Below the pieces are notes generated by a model. The model was not told the DNA's origin. It saw only the letters and a list, made by a program, of their open reading frames with translations, and did no database searches. 64,000 bases of DNA from positions 1,612,001 to 1,676,000 of the forward strand of contig JAPXFQ010000256.1 in assembly GCA_028564705.1 (NCBI GenBank), written 5' to 3'. Numbering within the stretch: the first letter of the stretch is position 1; each line of letters opens with the position of its first letter. The stretch is from Apricaphanius iberus (lineage: Eukaryota; Chordata; Actinopteri; Cyprinodontiformes; Aphaniidae). This document shows, piece after piece, positions 1 to 13,329 of this stretch. Position numbers and translations under genes: made by a program.

Positions 1-2139
1 GATACCATCCAGTCCACTTTATTATTGGATTGATTTGGATCCTATGAATGATTTCAAGAATCGTTTTCAAAATCAGTTTCTAATGGCTGAAAGTGTCGCC
101 CCTTGATTAGTCTCTTAGATAAAAATGAAAACTGTTACTTGTTATAAAGCTTTTCTTTTTGCAAAACTGTTATTATTACCAAGGTGTACTCACCTCTTAG
201 GCTAGGAATGGAAAGTTGTCCGGAAAGAGGTCCATAAGAGGGAGGCTGCAGCTACATCAGACCTACAGAGTGCCATCCTGTATCAAAAACGTGCTGCTCC
301 AAGATAGATGACCCAGAGCAGACCTTCAGGACCAGATAATTTAGGAAGATTGGGAGCTATATTAGATCTGCCAGCTACAGCAACCCAAGAGCTGTTTTTT
401 GAAGCAAATCAGATTTGTGGCTGTTAGTATGTACTTTTTATAGCAGTGATTTCACTACCCAAATACTAGGAGCTGCTGTATTGAAGCATGGACTCTACCT
501 TACATTCACCACTGACCATATTAATCAACTGTGAGAAAATGTTTCATAATGTATAATCATAAGTTATGTGACCCAAAAGATCTTGATTTAGAATAATTGG
601 GCTGGATAATTTCTCTTGTAACTGGTTTAGTGACTGTATGTTGCTATTATACAGAACAAACATGTTAGAACTCAGTGACAATTTTCTGCATCTTCATCTG
701 ACTTCAGGACAACTGGAGATCTACAGAAAACACTGACCCAAGAAGACTGGGCTGTGTTCTATTATCAGGATGACGTCATGCTGCCTCACCAAAGCCAAGC
801 CCCTAATTGGAGAAGAGGATCTGAACAAGACTAAGTCGGCGTATTGAGAGATTAATCTGTGATTGTTTAAAGGTATTTAAGCGTTGGGTTAGGAGGGGTG
901 AGTTAAGGAATAGTAGACCTATTTCCTCTGCTCTGGCCAGAACATGTTTTTTAATAAATACTTAAACACTGCTTCACCTTATTTTTCAGACTTCTTGTTA
1001 GTCATGCTAAGAAAATCTAATTAAAAGGAAGAAGAATGGTGAGATAAATTGTTAATGCAGGATGACACAATCATACAGTTATTTGAACTGAAAAGATATT
1101 TATTGCTTATTTATTGAGCATATCCTTTCTACATTTAGTGGGCATATCCTGGCAGTTTGTGCAGAGACATCAGGTGGGTTGACCTACAGCTGGGAGGTCT
1201 GAGGAAGGGGAATTCAATGCCAGATATACACTAATTGACCTGCTCATCAGTAATCCTGTAGGCTTGTAGTTCTTCAACTATTTGGAAGTCTTTTTCACCT
1301 AAACTCTCTTGGTGACATCTGCAGTATATTCAAAATCAGAGCCAGGAAGGCTATCGTCTGGGGAACTTTAAATACATAAGAAAAATGGTTGAAATACAGC
1401 TAAACCAAAATGTAGTAATCTGTGGGCTGCTACCTTGTGATCAGTTGTTGGCAACCGTAGCTGATGTGGTAGAAATCCATCCCATAATCTGTGGGTTGCT
1501 GGTAACTTTACTTCATTCACGGCAAAATGGAGTGGATAAATGGTCTATCAACAGATCTTGGTTGTAATGAAATATGTAGGCTGTAAACATTCATTCTGTG
1601 CTTTGTTGATTAAATGTTTTCACTGCTAAACAATATCAATATTTGTCCAACAGGTTTACCAATCAATACAATTCCTACAGGGGTGCCAGCTCTCTTCTCC
1701 ACAGCTCTTTAAATGCTTGCTTTCTTTTGACATTTTATTCTTTTCAGGATAACTTGCATCTAGAGTTTCATTTTCTACCTTGAACTGGATGTTTTTTTTA
1801 TTGACAAAATACACCCCCTCTCTCAGCTGGTTGCCTCAACTCAGCTAGAGCATTAAAGGACATAGAATAACAATACTTTATCTCCTCTTCAAACAGAATG
1901 TGCTTGCTCTGTCAGTTCATTACAAACTACAAGGTGATACCGAGGTTTTTGTATTTACGTTGCTGTGCATGACGTCCTCCCTGCGCAGGTTTCTAGCTGA
2001 GGTTCTTCTGCAAGCACACAGGGATTTGTTTGATCAGCTCAGTGAACACAGTTGGTACGGGAAGCATCCAAGAGCCACTTGTTGTGGTGCCTTATTGAAT
2101 TCTTATCAGACAGGAAGCCCTGGTTGATGTTGCAACCAG
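1..2139. other. No gene recognised
   Basis: AT-rich. Short open frames at 1385-1567 and 1900-2127 have no domain or splice support. The stretch 845-1000 (GGTATTTAAGCG, later AATAAATAC) hints at an LTR promoter/poly(A) layout but has no ends. Confidence 0.6.
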
Positions 2140-2350
2140 TATAATCTTGGCAGGGCCCCCAACACCGCTGAGATTTTTTAAATATTAATTTACATAAAAT
2201 CATGCACTTTACGGTATTTTTACTATCATTCTTATATATTTAAGTCAATCAGACTGTATGTGAATCATATATAACTCAACGGGCCCCCTGTCTGTGCCGG
2301 GCCCTCAGAATCGTCCTAACCGAACCATCCCCCCCCCCCGACGCCCATGC
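2140..2350. repeat. Possible repeat fragment (GGGCCCCC-bounded)
   Basis: GGCAGGGCCCCCAACACC and later GGGCCCCCTGTCTGTGCCGG enclose an AT-rich core. This resembles a high-copy teleost element, but no termini are clear. A C9 run follows at 2329-2338. Confidence 0.25.
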
Positions 2351-5300
2351 AGACCTGTATGCAACGTCAAGCGGACATAAACAGCATTGAACAAGATGGC
2401 GGAAGATTGAGGGGTTAGAATAAGCCAAGGAATGACCTGCTTGAGAAACATTAGGTCAGAAGAATCTGTGGTCTTTTATATCCCTTCTTAAATTATGTTT
2501 ATTGAAGACTGAGTGACCAGCTGTTCCTCTGTCTGTGCAGCACTTTTATCCACTTGCCCTTCATTCCAGAAGTTGAGAAGACTTTCCAGATTCTGAATAG
2601 ATTTTTGAAACCATCAAAGTACTCAATATAGGGACTGCAAATTTGGGTCAAGGTAACCTGTCTTTGCTACAGAGCCAATCCCAATGAGAGAAACATACAG
2701 CACTTTGAAAATTGAAACTTACATTTTAAACTTTGTATCCTACTGCAATCAGAGACATTCTCACAGAACCTCCTTCTATTCCTCATTATTATCTGCATGT
2801 GTGAGATCCAGTCAAAGATCAGCACCAGGAGGGAAAATACACACTGCTCCGAAGTCTAGTCAAAAAAAACTTGAAAAGCAGACATCCAGAGACATCTCAG
2901 CGGGCTCCTTGCAACTGTGCGACTGAAACAACCACACATGACAGAAACACACATGTTGAATTAGATTAGACATAATCTTAGAGGAAACAGCCAGAGAACA
3001 GAGGAGGGGAAGAAATGGAGCAAAAGGCCCCACAGTTAGGAATAAGACTCCAGATGGTTGCAGCAAAAAACAACATCCTCTGCATATAGGTAGTAGTGAA
3101 ACCTTTGAATTAGCATAAAGATCAGAATGTAGAAATACTTGAACCTGAATTGCAATACTCTACAGATGGGAGATGTTTTTAAATTGCTTTAAATTTAATA
3201 AAACTTCACTGTTTGTGGAAACAACAATTGTGGGTTCTTATTTTTCTTTCTTGTTCCCAGTGAGCAACTATAGTTCTGTTTATTCAATAAATAAATACAC
3301 TTTATTTAAGGGTAATCTCTTAAGGAGACATTAAAGATAGATGTTTCTAAACGTCTGTTAAGGCACAGATGAGTTGCAAACCCTTTAATGTTACATTTAA
3401 GGTGTCCTGTATCTTTCCATTTTCAGTAAGCAGCCTCAGCACGACCCAGGCAGTGTCTGTGGAAAGGTTGTGTTTATTAGTGGCAGACACTCATCATACA
3501 GCACTCAATAAGACCAGAGTGCAGTTCTCAGTTTGTAATGATTCAGGAGCCTTCAGGCAGGAAGCCGGAGTCGACTCTAGGATGCATCATATAACATGTG
3601 TGATATGAAGCTGCAGACACGCTCTGATGAAATTTGAGAGAATTATCAGCTGAATCTGCAACAGCTTTAAGGAGCTTTGGCTCACAATTTTGATTGATTG
3701 ATTCACCCACTGCTCGCAACACCATTCCCAATCGATTTGCACATGAACTAACATTCACTTCTTCTTCAACTGGAAAGTTTTTCATTTATTCCTGCAACAA
3801 AGACTCCGCAGGACTGAGACGAGTGCTGGGGAAGGCAGCAGCAGGAAGGCAAGCTGTCAGTGGAATCAATCGCTCTACAGCAGTAACTGAGGCAATCAGG
3901 GTTGATATTTGATAAAAACCAATATGCAGTTTTACAATTAAATGAAAAATATTGCGGACCACAAATTGTATTTTTTTTATTCATCAGAGTATGAGAAGAT
4001 GATTAACCTTTTTCTTTTTTACTTTTTTCTTTTTTTTGAAAATAGATTATTTAAAAGCATGTCTGACACTATTGTCACTTTTTGAAATTAATTTTCACCC
4101 CATTTAGGGACGTTGACAGTAGTACCATTCATGTTTTGCGTATTGTGCAACAGTTGTTGCTTAGAGGGAAAAAAAGCCATTTCATTTATTTAGTGATAAC
4201 ATTTCATAAAATTAATTGCGAGAAATTTGATAAAGGATCAGAATATATATTGATAAAAATAGCAACAACAAATCTTATACATACGATATATACTCTTTTT
4301 ATGTGTGTTCCTTCTTTGACAGCAGCCTATTATCAATAAACAAACTTGTGGTGATTTATGAAATGGCCATTTACACAGCCTGGTTCACTACTAAACTATG
4401 TGCTCAGGGAGCAATCAAGAAGAACAGACGGCCAACTGGTCATACGCTCTGTACATATCATTACAAAAATTACAGGTTGTCAAGACGCTGTGACACATTG
4501 CAAGAATAAAAGAAGCAGTGAAAACGAAGATCGACCGTATAAGTATTGTTCAAGCTGTACTTAAAGAAAGAAGCTTGGGAGGAAGAAAAATACCATGGAA
4601 GGTAATTTAATCTTGCAAGTAACTTTATATACAAATACAAGTGATTCTGAGATGTTTCACAGTGTCACATCTGAGGATTGGCATCTCCAGCTCTCAAATC
4701 TAATTACCTGTTTGACTTTCTATCTTTGAAATTGTCATGTGACAAAAATGTATTCCAGAGAAGTGAAAACAGCTTATGTTTGCAATCTGTGGGAAAATAG
4801 TAAAAGTGGAAAGGTTGATTTCATTGGACCCAAGTTGTAATAAAACTGATGATTCGAGGTGCCTGTTATTACTAGGAAATGAAGTAGTGTGGCCTTTTAT
4901 TGCCCTACAACTGTTTGTTTTACTCACACTGTATTCTCTCAGTGTATTTTCCTTCAGGTACTATTACGATGGTCGGCAAAATAAAAAACTCCCCTAATGA
5001 AATCTTGCATATCTTTCCTCAGTTTTTCAGTGCCACTGACAACTGATTTGGCAGTGGCATTGAAAAGTTTCAATCGCACTTGGAATGAAGGGAATTCTAA
5101 CCATGTGAAATTGCACTTCTGTATATCAAAGATCAGTTTCACATGTTTATCAACCATTCTCAATTTTCAATCTAAGGTAAGTGTTTTTTTCTTTTTTACT
5201 GCAAACGATTACCATCACATATTAAAATACACAAAGAGTGACAGAAAGTGATGACAGAATGGAAGTAGTGTTGGCTCAGCACACTGTTAGTGCACCTATA

Positions 5301-5655
5301 TATATCATTGATGATTATTTAGCAATCAGGTTACTAGAGTCATGTTGAGCTATCAATGCAGTCTAAGTTTAAAACTATTGTTAGTCTACCTAGCACATAT
5401 TTACTGAGTAATTATGTTAACTATACATACTAGCTATATTAGGAAAAACTATCTCAACTAATAAAACAATTAAAAAGGTAATTGTCTAAGATACTGAAGG
5501 AACATTCAGCAGCCTTATTCAGTTGACTAAGGTTTATTAATTATTCAGATTCCCAAAAACCTTTTGTGAGCAGGTATCTTGTGATTTATCTGACTTATAT
5601 CTCTCTGAAAGGGGAAAAAGGGAAAAGTGTCTTAAGTTCTCATTTCCAAAGTCTT
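2351..5655. other. No gene recognised
   Basis: Only short frames with no family resemblance, including two overlapping ones at 4303-4564. Simple T-rich and A-rich tracts. Confidence 0.6.
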
Positions 5656-5900
5656 GGGCTGGTGCCTATCTCCATCGCAGGGCAACACAGAGACAGATAA
5701 CCATCAACGCATACACTAACACATAAGCACAATTTAGAGAGACCAAAAAACCTGACAGTCATGTTTTTGGACTGTGGGGGGAAGCCAGAAACCTACACAT
5801 GCACAGGGAGAACATGTAAACTCGATGCAGAAAGACTGGGTTGGGTTACAAACCCACAGCCTTCTTGCTGCAAGGCAGCAGGGCTAACCTCTACAGACCT
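5656..5900 (-). repeat. Degenerate SINE copy, same family
   Basis: Reverse orientation. It shares CTGACAGTCATGTTTTTGGA, the TGGGAGGAAGC-like block (here GGGGGGAAGCC) and CTTGCTGCAAGGCAGCAG with the SINE at 15515-15888. No clean duplication seen. Confidence 0.65.
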
Positions 5901-5904
5901 GCAC

Positions 5905-7010
5905 TGTTTTGTCCACTTTAAACGTACCAGAGTTCATTTGTAACGCTGGTCCGGACCTTTTATGCAGGTGTGAATACACAGAAACAAATCCTGACCACAT
6001 TTTAAGGTGGTCTCGGTCCGGTTCCAAAAAGACAGAGGTTTGCTTCGCTTCAGGTCTTAATACAAACCAGTCTCTATCTGAACCAACTCCACAATATGTG
6101 CGCCCTTTTGGTAAAATTATTCATATTATTAAACCACGTGTTTGACTCGCAGCACCACAAACCAATATCCCTTATGCTGTAGTTAATGTTAATTCCTGAT
6201 CTTTGTCTTCTGTTTAATCATGCTGCCAGCATGTCGGGGGTCAGCGTGCACAGAGCACATCGTCTCCTTGGTTACTGCACGCATTTACTATTCCAAATTT
6301 TCAAACAGAGCTTCGCAAAACTTGCATTGAATGAGCTGTACAGACACATGATTGACGAGAGATCATGACGCAGAGGAAAGGTTTTTCAGAATAAACAACA
6401 GCTGAGCAGTAGGTAAACAGGACAGAACGTTAGCTTCAGTGTGAAGATTCCTGCATTTACCTCTCATCGCTCAGTGATTGTCCCAACCTTGCCTCTCATC
6501 GTAACCACATCATCACACATCTTGAAAACTCTGATCAAGTCAGCCTGCTCCGTCACTCTCCAGCTTCATTCTGCCGGCTGTTAGCCCCGGGACTAACTCC
6601 TCCCGCAGCTTTGCTCCAATTCCTCTCAGGTCTCATCTGCAGCTTGACCCACATAGCTCGGCCCAGTGCTTTCTCACCTCCCAGCCTTGTCAACGTCTTG
6701 ACATCTTGCTCCAACTCTCCTCCGTGTTTGGAAAGATCTCCTCGCCCATGCATCCATCCATGCAGCTCTGATTTCCATATGATTTTGCTGCTGTTCACAT
6801 CCATGTCCGGGTCTTTACCCTTAGTTCCGCCTATGTCATTGCTGTCCAATAGCAACACCAATCGTCACGCATGTGATTGTGTTTCCAAAATATAGTCCAC
6901 TTGCAAAAATCAACAGTCTGAATACAAACCACACCAAATAAAAAAAAATTGTTTCTTGGTCCGGACCAAAGGACTTTTCTGATCTGAATGTACCCTAAAA
7001 CTATTATACC
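5905..7010. mobile_element. Non-autonomous DNA-transposon-like repeat (about 1.1 kb)
   Basis: The palindromic decamer GGTCCGGACC occurs near both ends (5948-5957 and 6958-6967), with GTCTCGGTCCGGTTCC at 6009-6025. This GTCCGG-rich end structure is familiar from a teleost hAT-like repeat. The GC-rich interior 6420-6860 has open frames on both strands but no recognised domain. Exact termini and duplication were not found. Confidence 0.45.
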
Positions 7011-7265
7011 TATTATACTAAAGCATAATTAAATATATTTTAGGTAACAGGTTCCCTAATCAATAAATTATTCCCACTGCCTAGATTTTAGTTCAAAAGA
7101 GTACAGTCTGCTTATATGACACGAGGAGAAATTCTGGCATTCAACTTAAAACAGGAGACACGTTAACCAAATATTTTCCATATATTAATGTTTTTAAAAA
7201 CAGTGAATGAAAAATCTGAAGGGCATTGGTTATTTTGATAGATTACAATTTTCAATTACTATCTG

Positions 7266-7560
7266 CTAAGGCCTGGTTCACGCATTAGGATTTTTAGGCC
7301 GCTTTTGCACCGATTCTCCCTTTCTAACTTGCCCCAGTTGTCAAGAAGGCTCTAAGAATAATTCTAACATATATTCCTGCCGTGTGTGGTGTGTTCAGGG
7401 TGCTCCGATCTTTTTAGAAGGACGCCAGGACTATTCCAAACACAATCCTAGGATATTAAACAAGTTGGATTGTTGTTGCCTGATATCCCTGTGCGTGTGG
7501 TCTGTTGAGAGGACAAATGAGCATGCAGCCGAGAATGCCGATACTAATCTAAAGAAACTA
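7266..7560. repeat. Possible degenerate DNA-element repeat
   Basis: Begins GGCCTGGTTCACGCATTAGG, like ends of common teleost MITEs. The rest is unassigned. No opposite end identified. Confidence 0.25.
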
Positions 7561-8384
7561 ATTTCAAAGGCAAAACAAATAGAACTCAAGACTAAATGAA
7601 GAGACTAAATGTAATGTTGCAATTAATTGTGGACATAAATACGCTATTGTATTCACTTTGACTTGCTTAATATGAATACCTGCAAAAAAAGTCATAATTT
7701 TTTAAACCTACCATCTTATTTTTTCTTGTACATGAATGCATCAATGCAAGACATGTTGGACAATGTGTACGCAATAATGTATTCAGTTAAAATGTGTCAT
7801 CTGCATCAGCTCCCATGGCAAAAGAACATTGTTTTATTATCATAGATGTTGTTCTAGATATCTAATACAGTGAAAAGGGAAACACTTTCACATAAATGTG
7901 CTAAATAAACACACCCTTTCAACATTTTGCATGACGCAATACATGTAATGTCTTTAAACTACATGTTGTTAACTTCGTTTTCTGACAGACTGACAGGTGA
8001 ATAAATTACATGAACACTAAAAGCACATCCATCTAACTGTGTTATCTAACTGTCGTGTCCTGCTCTTTAGCTATTGCTGTCTCTTTTGTAGAGGTGAGCT
8101 GCAAATAATGTTGAGAAATGCACCCTTGATAGAAAACCGGGGTTCAGGAGATTTTTTTACGGTTCTACGGAGGTTAGCAACATGAGGAGGCACTGGTAAA
8201 AAACACTACAACTTTTCCTTCAGATCTATATTAGTGATCAAAAAAAGAAAGATATGCTTTCACAATATTATTTCATGATTATTTGCTCCAAAGACTGGAG
8301 TCCAAGCTGCACTCCTAAAGAGAATATTTGACTTTTTCGTGGTACCAGCCATATTTTATGTTTTCTATTTATCTACAGCAGTTT

Positions 8385-8640
8385 AACTACAGCTCAGCGG
8401 AAGTAGTTGGATAAGCTCATCAAGCAGGCCAGCTTTGTTCTAGGATGCACCGCTTGATCCAGTGCAGGTGGTGGAAGACAGAAGGACTCTGGCCGGATGG
8501 ACAGTGTCTCCCACCTCTTGCATCAAGCTGTTGCTGAGCTGGAGAGCTCCTTCAGGAGATACTTATCTTAGGTTCTTATTCTTAGCAGCTCTTAGACTCT
8601 GCAACCATCACTTCTCCCAACAATCAATAAATGTTCACAT
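8385..8640 (+). pseudogene. Short LINE reverse-transcriptase tail fragment
   Basis: One frame reads LDKLIKQASFVLGCTA, then GGRQKDSGRMDSVSHLLHQ with one stop. This is the degraded form of the 'DKLIRKASSVLG ... VSHPLH' block found in Rex1/CR1-like LINEs, the same region as 27405-27540 of the LINE above. Nothing else of the element is recognisable. Confidence 0.5.
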
Positions 8641-8879
8641 CTTAGCTGTAATTTGCATTGTTCGTCATTCAAATAACATTTCTGATGCTGTTATTTGCAC
8701 ATCTGTTTAAAAAATCTCATGTTTCACTTTTTGCAACAAAAAACAACGTTTTTTAACGCAAACATACACATTTTGTAAGTATTTTTTTAATTACCCTGTT
8801 CAGTTACACATTCTTAAAATCAGAGTATGCCATTTTTACTGTTTCAATTTTAATTGTGACCCATACAGCTGGCCCGTAC

Positions 8880-9290
8880 CCAGTGGCAGTTCAAGACCAA
8901 ATTTACCCGGGGTGGGGCCACTGTTTTTTCATGAGGGTACAGAACAAAGACAAAAATAAATTAAGCAAAAAAATAGAAACCTGGCCAATATTTCACTGTT
9001 TAATATATTAAATGTGCCACGGAGCCAAAGAGCCATATACGCTTCCAGTGTTGCAGGTTGCTGAGCCCAGATCTAGCAGAAGAAAACTGTAATCCTATCT
9101 CAGTACAGCTGAAATTATTAATTAAAACTGTGAAGTTAAACAATTTGTTTGGTCCAAGGAATGATTAGCTACATTCTTACAGCACATTTCATCAAACGAA
9201 ACTGACTTAGTATTATCTCTTCAATACAGGGGCCAAGACCAGTTCTAAAGGGGAGCTGGGCCCTGTAGGCTCCTGTATAGAACCACCCAC
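8880..9290. mobile_element. Possible hAT-like MITE
   Basis: Ends CCAGTGGCAGTTC and (reverse complement) CGTGGGTGGTTCT are roughly similar. The flanks GCCCGTAC and GCCCATAA could be a worn 8-bp duplication (6 of 8). GGGGCCA-type runs near both ends fit known teleost repeats. Evidence is moderate only. Confidence 0.4.
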
Positions 9291-9299
9291 GCCCATAAG

Positions 9300-10230
9300 G
9301 GCCCATTATTGGCCCCCAATTAGTTGTAAGTCCATAAGGAAATGGTCCAATATGGTTAGGGTGGAGCTACAACGTCACACAACATAGTCCTTTGATTGGG
9401 GGAATGAAAACATCCCTGCTTGCGACAAGCAGAAAAGATAAACACCAGTGCTGTTGTTCCATCTCTCCTCATTGTTCACAGAATATGTTCCTCTTAGCTA
9501 CATAGAGCCCACTAATAAACACTGCAGTGAGGTTTCTGTAAAGAAATAACCAAAAACCAAGAATGAGCTGCTGTCTTGACTTATTTATTTATGTTTTATT
9601 CAGTCACGATTCTGGCTGCACTAGTATGACGGTGTGGTACAACGCCATTTGCCCAGTGAGAGTCCAACTAGTGATGCTTGAAAAGCACATCTTGAAATCA
9701 CAGTCCTTGAAATATTTGTCTGGGAGAGACCTTGCTGATGGAGTATAACTACATTGTGTCTTGTTTCTGTGCTTAATCTTTCCTTGACATGAAACTATAT
9801 TCCACAGCCTCACCTAGCACCAGAGTTTGGCTGCTCCTCATCCAGTTCTTAGCCTCCTACAAAGCTGTTTCTGTCTCAGTCAATGACTGTTTCAACCTAT
9901 GGTTGTCATGATTTCAGGTAGATTCCTGACCCACATCCACATGCAAAATTCAGACACAGACCACAATAAAGATTAATAAGAATGTATTGATAAAAAAAAT
10001 AACTAGGGGAAAATAGCAACTTCAGGAACGGTCAAGTGAAGCGGAAGATTGTAAGAGTTAGTGACTTGACTTTCAAGGCGATGAGTGATTGGCAGATGAG
10101 TGGTGTCATTTACTGTCTGTTAGAGTGGATCATGAATAGAGGAGGTGGTTAGATCCAGAGGTGTGGGCGGCTGTGCAGGGAGATTGATTCAAGAAGCTTT
10201 TAATGGGTGAGCCAGTACTGTTAGAGAGTG
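9300..10230. other. No gene recognised
   Basis: Unassigned sequence between a possible MITE and the Ty3/gypsy remnant. Confidence 0.6.
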
Positions 10231-10255
10231 TAGAGGCTGACGCCAACTTTTACAA

Positions 10256-11530
10256 GTGTATCGCTGGTCCTTATTTTTCTCCAGATTTAACTTTGATATC
10301 ACCTACAGACCCGGTTCTACGAACATCAAACCTGACGCTCTGTCTCGACAGTTCTCTCCGGAAACCCCCGAACCCATCTTGCCTGCCTCCAGCAGGGTTG
10401 GGAGTCTGTCCTGGTACCTCGGACGTCAGATCGTCGCCGCTATTCCGCTTGAACCTGATCCTGGTGGGGGGGCTCGCCTGGTAGGCGGTATGTACCATCC
10501 TCTATCAGATCTCAAGCCATCTCTTGGGCCCATTCGTCGAGGTTCTCCTGTCATTCGGGGCTGAGTAGAACTGTGGCGGTTCTACGGCTGTATTTTTGGT
10601 GGCCTGGACTCAATAAAGATGTTAAGGACTTTGTTTTTGCCTGTCACACCTGCAATAAAAATAAAAATACCCATCTCTCTCCTTCTGGTCTCCTCCAACC
10701 GCTGCCCGTTCCGGCTCGTCCCTGGTCCAGTATTGCATTGGACTTCGTCACTGTACTCCCAGTTTCAAAAGGAAAATCAGTCATCCTTATAATCACCAAC
10801 CGATTTTCTAAGGCCTGCCATTTGGTGCCGCTGTCCAAACTCCCTTCTGCTGTCCACATCTTTGGAGCATCTACCTACCCTGGATCGAGCATGCCCACAA
10901 CTCACATATCTCTGCTGCCACTGGTCATTCCCCGTTCGATGCCTCGGTTGGGTTTCAGCCGTCTCTTTTTTCCAACTCCGTTCCTGACCCTGTGTTGCCT
11001 TCAGTCCGTACTTACCTCAACACCTGCAAAAGGATCTGGTTTCATACCCGCTCAGCCCTTCAGCGTTCTTTTGCCCAGAATAAGAAGTACGCCGATCGTC
11101 ACCGTTCTTTGGCACCTTCCTACAGCCCCGGCCAGATGGTTTGGTTATCGGCCAAAAACATAAATTTGAAGACCACCCCTAAAAAACTGGCTCCCCCATC
11201 CCTTCCCCATCCTGGCCGTCTTGAATCCTTCGGCCGTCCGCCTCAAACTTCCCTCGTCCCTTCAAGTCCACCCTGTGTTTCACGTCTCTCAGATAAGACC
11301 TGTCTCACAGAGCCCATTGTGCCCAGCTCCCTGTCCCCCCCACCCTGCATGGTTGGTGGGGCTCCAGTCTACATGGTCTCCCAAATCCTTGTGGTCCGTC
11401 GGCAGGGAAGAGGTCTCCAATACCTTGTGGACTGGGAAGGCTACGCACCAGAGGAACGTTCCTGGGTTCCTTGGTCCTTCATCGTCGACAACTCTCATTG
11501 TCGACTTTGTAAAGAGGTCTGGTCGGCCGC
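10256..11530 (+). pseudogene. Ty3/gypsy pol remnant: RNase H end, integrase, chromodomain
   Basis: RNase H end: [19 protein letters not shown] and KPDALSRQ (10258-10355). Integrase: FVFACHTCNKNK zinc-knuckle half (10630-10665), WSSIALDFVTVLP with a catalytic Asp (10725-10755), ITNRFSKACHLVPL where family members usually have VDRFSKA (Asp lost to Asn). A deletion follows at about 10860, then HISAATGHSPFDA-type and KKYADRHRSLAPSY text in shifted frames. The C-terminal chromodomain is readable at 11370-11500 (QYLVDWEGYAPEERSWVPW), which in the family guides insertion to marked chromatin. Several frameshifts and deletions make the gene dead. Confidence 0.8.
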
Positions 11531-11545
11531 CAGGAGGCGTCCGTT

Positions 11546-11557
11546 AAAGGGGGAGGA
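11546..11557 (+). promoter_or_regulatory. Polypurine tract of the Ty3/gypsy element
   Basis: AAAGGGGGAGGA directly before the LTR TG. In the family this is the plus-strand DNA primer site. Confidence 0.65.
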
Positions 11558-12253
11558 TGTTTCAGGGCCCAGCAGAGGGAGCTGCTTTTCCACCTTCTCC
11601 TATAGGTGCTGAGAGTTAATCAGACACACCTGAACCTGATGATCTCATCATCCCAAGCAGTATTTAGGAGGAGCATTTCCACTAGACGGGCATCAGAGGA
11701 TTTCTTTCCTGGAGTGATAAATTACCACATCACTGACGTCTTGCCTGTTATTCTGCCAATATCTCACCTGTTCTGTCTTCCGTTCTTCTCACTAGTCTCT
11801 TCGCTTAGCTTCTGTGGTTCCGGATTACCAGAACGTCTTCCCGTGTCATTTCGGAGCTCCAGTCATCCGGCAACCAGTCTGGACGCCCGTCTCCCTTGGG
11901 GTCTGTGGCCGCTCCTCCTCCCGTTCTGCATACTGCTCAGTTCCAGCTCTCAGCCCTCTCAGCTCCCTACGGTAAAGATAACCATTACCGTCACTTCAGT
12001 TGCTACACCACTTTCCTCTCCTATCAAGGATTAAATACTACTTCTGTGAGTCACCATAACCTCACCACTTGTCCTCCTCTGATAGTTCCTCAAACTTACC
12101 TTCCAGCTTCATCATCCGCCGAATTTTCCAATCCATCTGGTTCCCCAGTTTCCACCTGGAATCTAAGATGATTAACTTTTATTATAAATCTTATCCTGCT
12201 TCTCGAGCATGGTTGTGTTCCGCTTTAGAGTCTCACCTGCTGAAAACATGACA
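11558..12253 (+). repeat. 3' LTR of the Ty3/gypsy element
   Basis: About 696 bp, starting TGTTTCAGGGCCC right after the polypurine tract and ending ACATGACA (TG...CA). The open frames inside are not known genes. Confidence 0.65.
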
Positions 12254-12299
12254 GCCCAGAACCTTTTCACAGTACTATATGTATTTTTCTAGTGTGAAG

Positions 12300-12960
12300 T
12301 TGCTAGTTGCTGCTGTTACAGGTAAATTTCCACTCAACAAGGATAACAAGGGATGATTCTATAATAATAATGATAGAGAATGTTGGTGAACAAACATCAT
12401 CATGAAGATAAAGGAACGCAGCTGACAGATTCTGGAGAAAATTATGAAGCAGGGCTAGATGAAAAAGGACAAGGTTATTGAATTTGTTCTGCACTCCACA
12501 AATATGGCCTTTATGTACGCATGACAAGAAGAAAGCCACTGTTGAAAGAAGCCAAGAATAAAACTAGTTTCATATTTTCAAAAGCCTCATAGGTGGGATA
12601 GCAGACATGAATAAAGTTTCTTTAGTAAGAGAAACACCAGTTTTTGCTGTGAATATAAGTTTTTTAGTGTGACATCATCATGATCTGTGAGCGTTTCTTC
12701 TACAGGTAAATATAGGGAACTTTTAGAAGTCAACCTGTTACAGTGCACTAAAGACAACAATGACTTTAAACATACAAGAAGAGCCAGAATGGAATGGTTT
12801 ACATTCAAACATCATCATGTAATAGAAGGGTACAATCAAAGTTATTTCCTCATTCCAATTTAGAATGTATGACAGGGCTTAAAAGCTAATGTTCATAGAT
12901 TGTAGATGTTCTCCATCCAATTCGATTAGCCTTCAGTGAAAACCTTGCAAAAAACAATTA
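12300..12960 (+). repeat. Degenerate Tc1-like transposon remnant
   Basis: Contains colinear pieces of a common teleost Tc1-like element: GGTGAACAAACATCATCATG, CTGCACTCCACAAATATGGC, AAGAAGAAAGCCACTGTTGA, then after a gap CAGAATGGAATGGTTTACAT and GTTCTCCATCCAATTCGATT. The pieces are in the right order with large internal losses. No terminal repeats. Confidence 0.6.
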
Positions 12961-13329
12961 ACAGAAATTAAAACAGAGACAGAACCCACTGAACTTGAAG
13001 CTCTAATTGCAGACAAAGATATTTCTATCAAACAAATGTTCTAGGAGGGGGTGAATGTAGTGGGGATTTTTTCAAAAGAAAATTTACAAAAGTTCAAAGG
13101 GTTTGGTTATTTATCCAATACACCTTTTGAAAACAGACAAATTGCATTCATTCTTTTAACAAGACAAATGGTGGTTTTGTTGTTTTGAGGCATGTTTGTT
13201 AAAGAAGCTGCATTGCGAGTAGATTTTAAAAAGTATATTTAAACTATATTGAAATAAAATACATTATTTAACATTTAACAACCCACCTTGAAATTAATTT
13301 TGAAACTTTCTCTTAAGCCATTTAGGATA

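Larger units (their letters stand above)
10235..12253 (+). mobile_element. Ty3/gypsy chromovirus-type retrotransposon, 5'-truncated, with 3' LTR
   Basis: Begins inside RNase H, continues through integrase and a chromodomain, then polypurine tract and one LTR. Gag, protease and most of reverse transcriptase are missing. Chromodomain Ty3 elements (Sushi-like) are well known in fish. Only the 3' end is present, so no target duplication can be checked. Confidence 0.8.

Noticed and set aside
845..1010. Possible LTR promoter/poly(A) layout
   Set aside because: TATTTAAG and AATAAATAC are present, but no TG...CA ends or target duplication were found.
4303..4564. Two overlapping short frames, basic and Cys-containing
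   Set aside because: They looked faintly exon-like, but no family or splice pattern could be supported.
6553..6895. Overlapping ~100-codon frames on both strands
   Set aside because: They lie in the GC-rich core of a non-autonomous repeat, with no domain on either strand.
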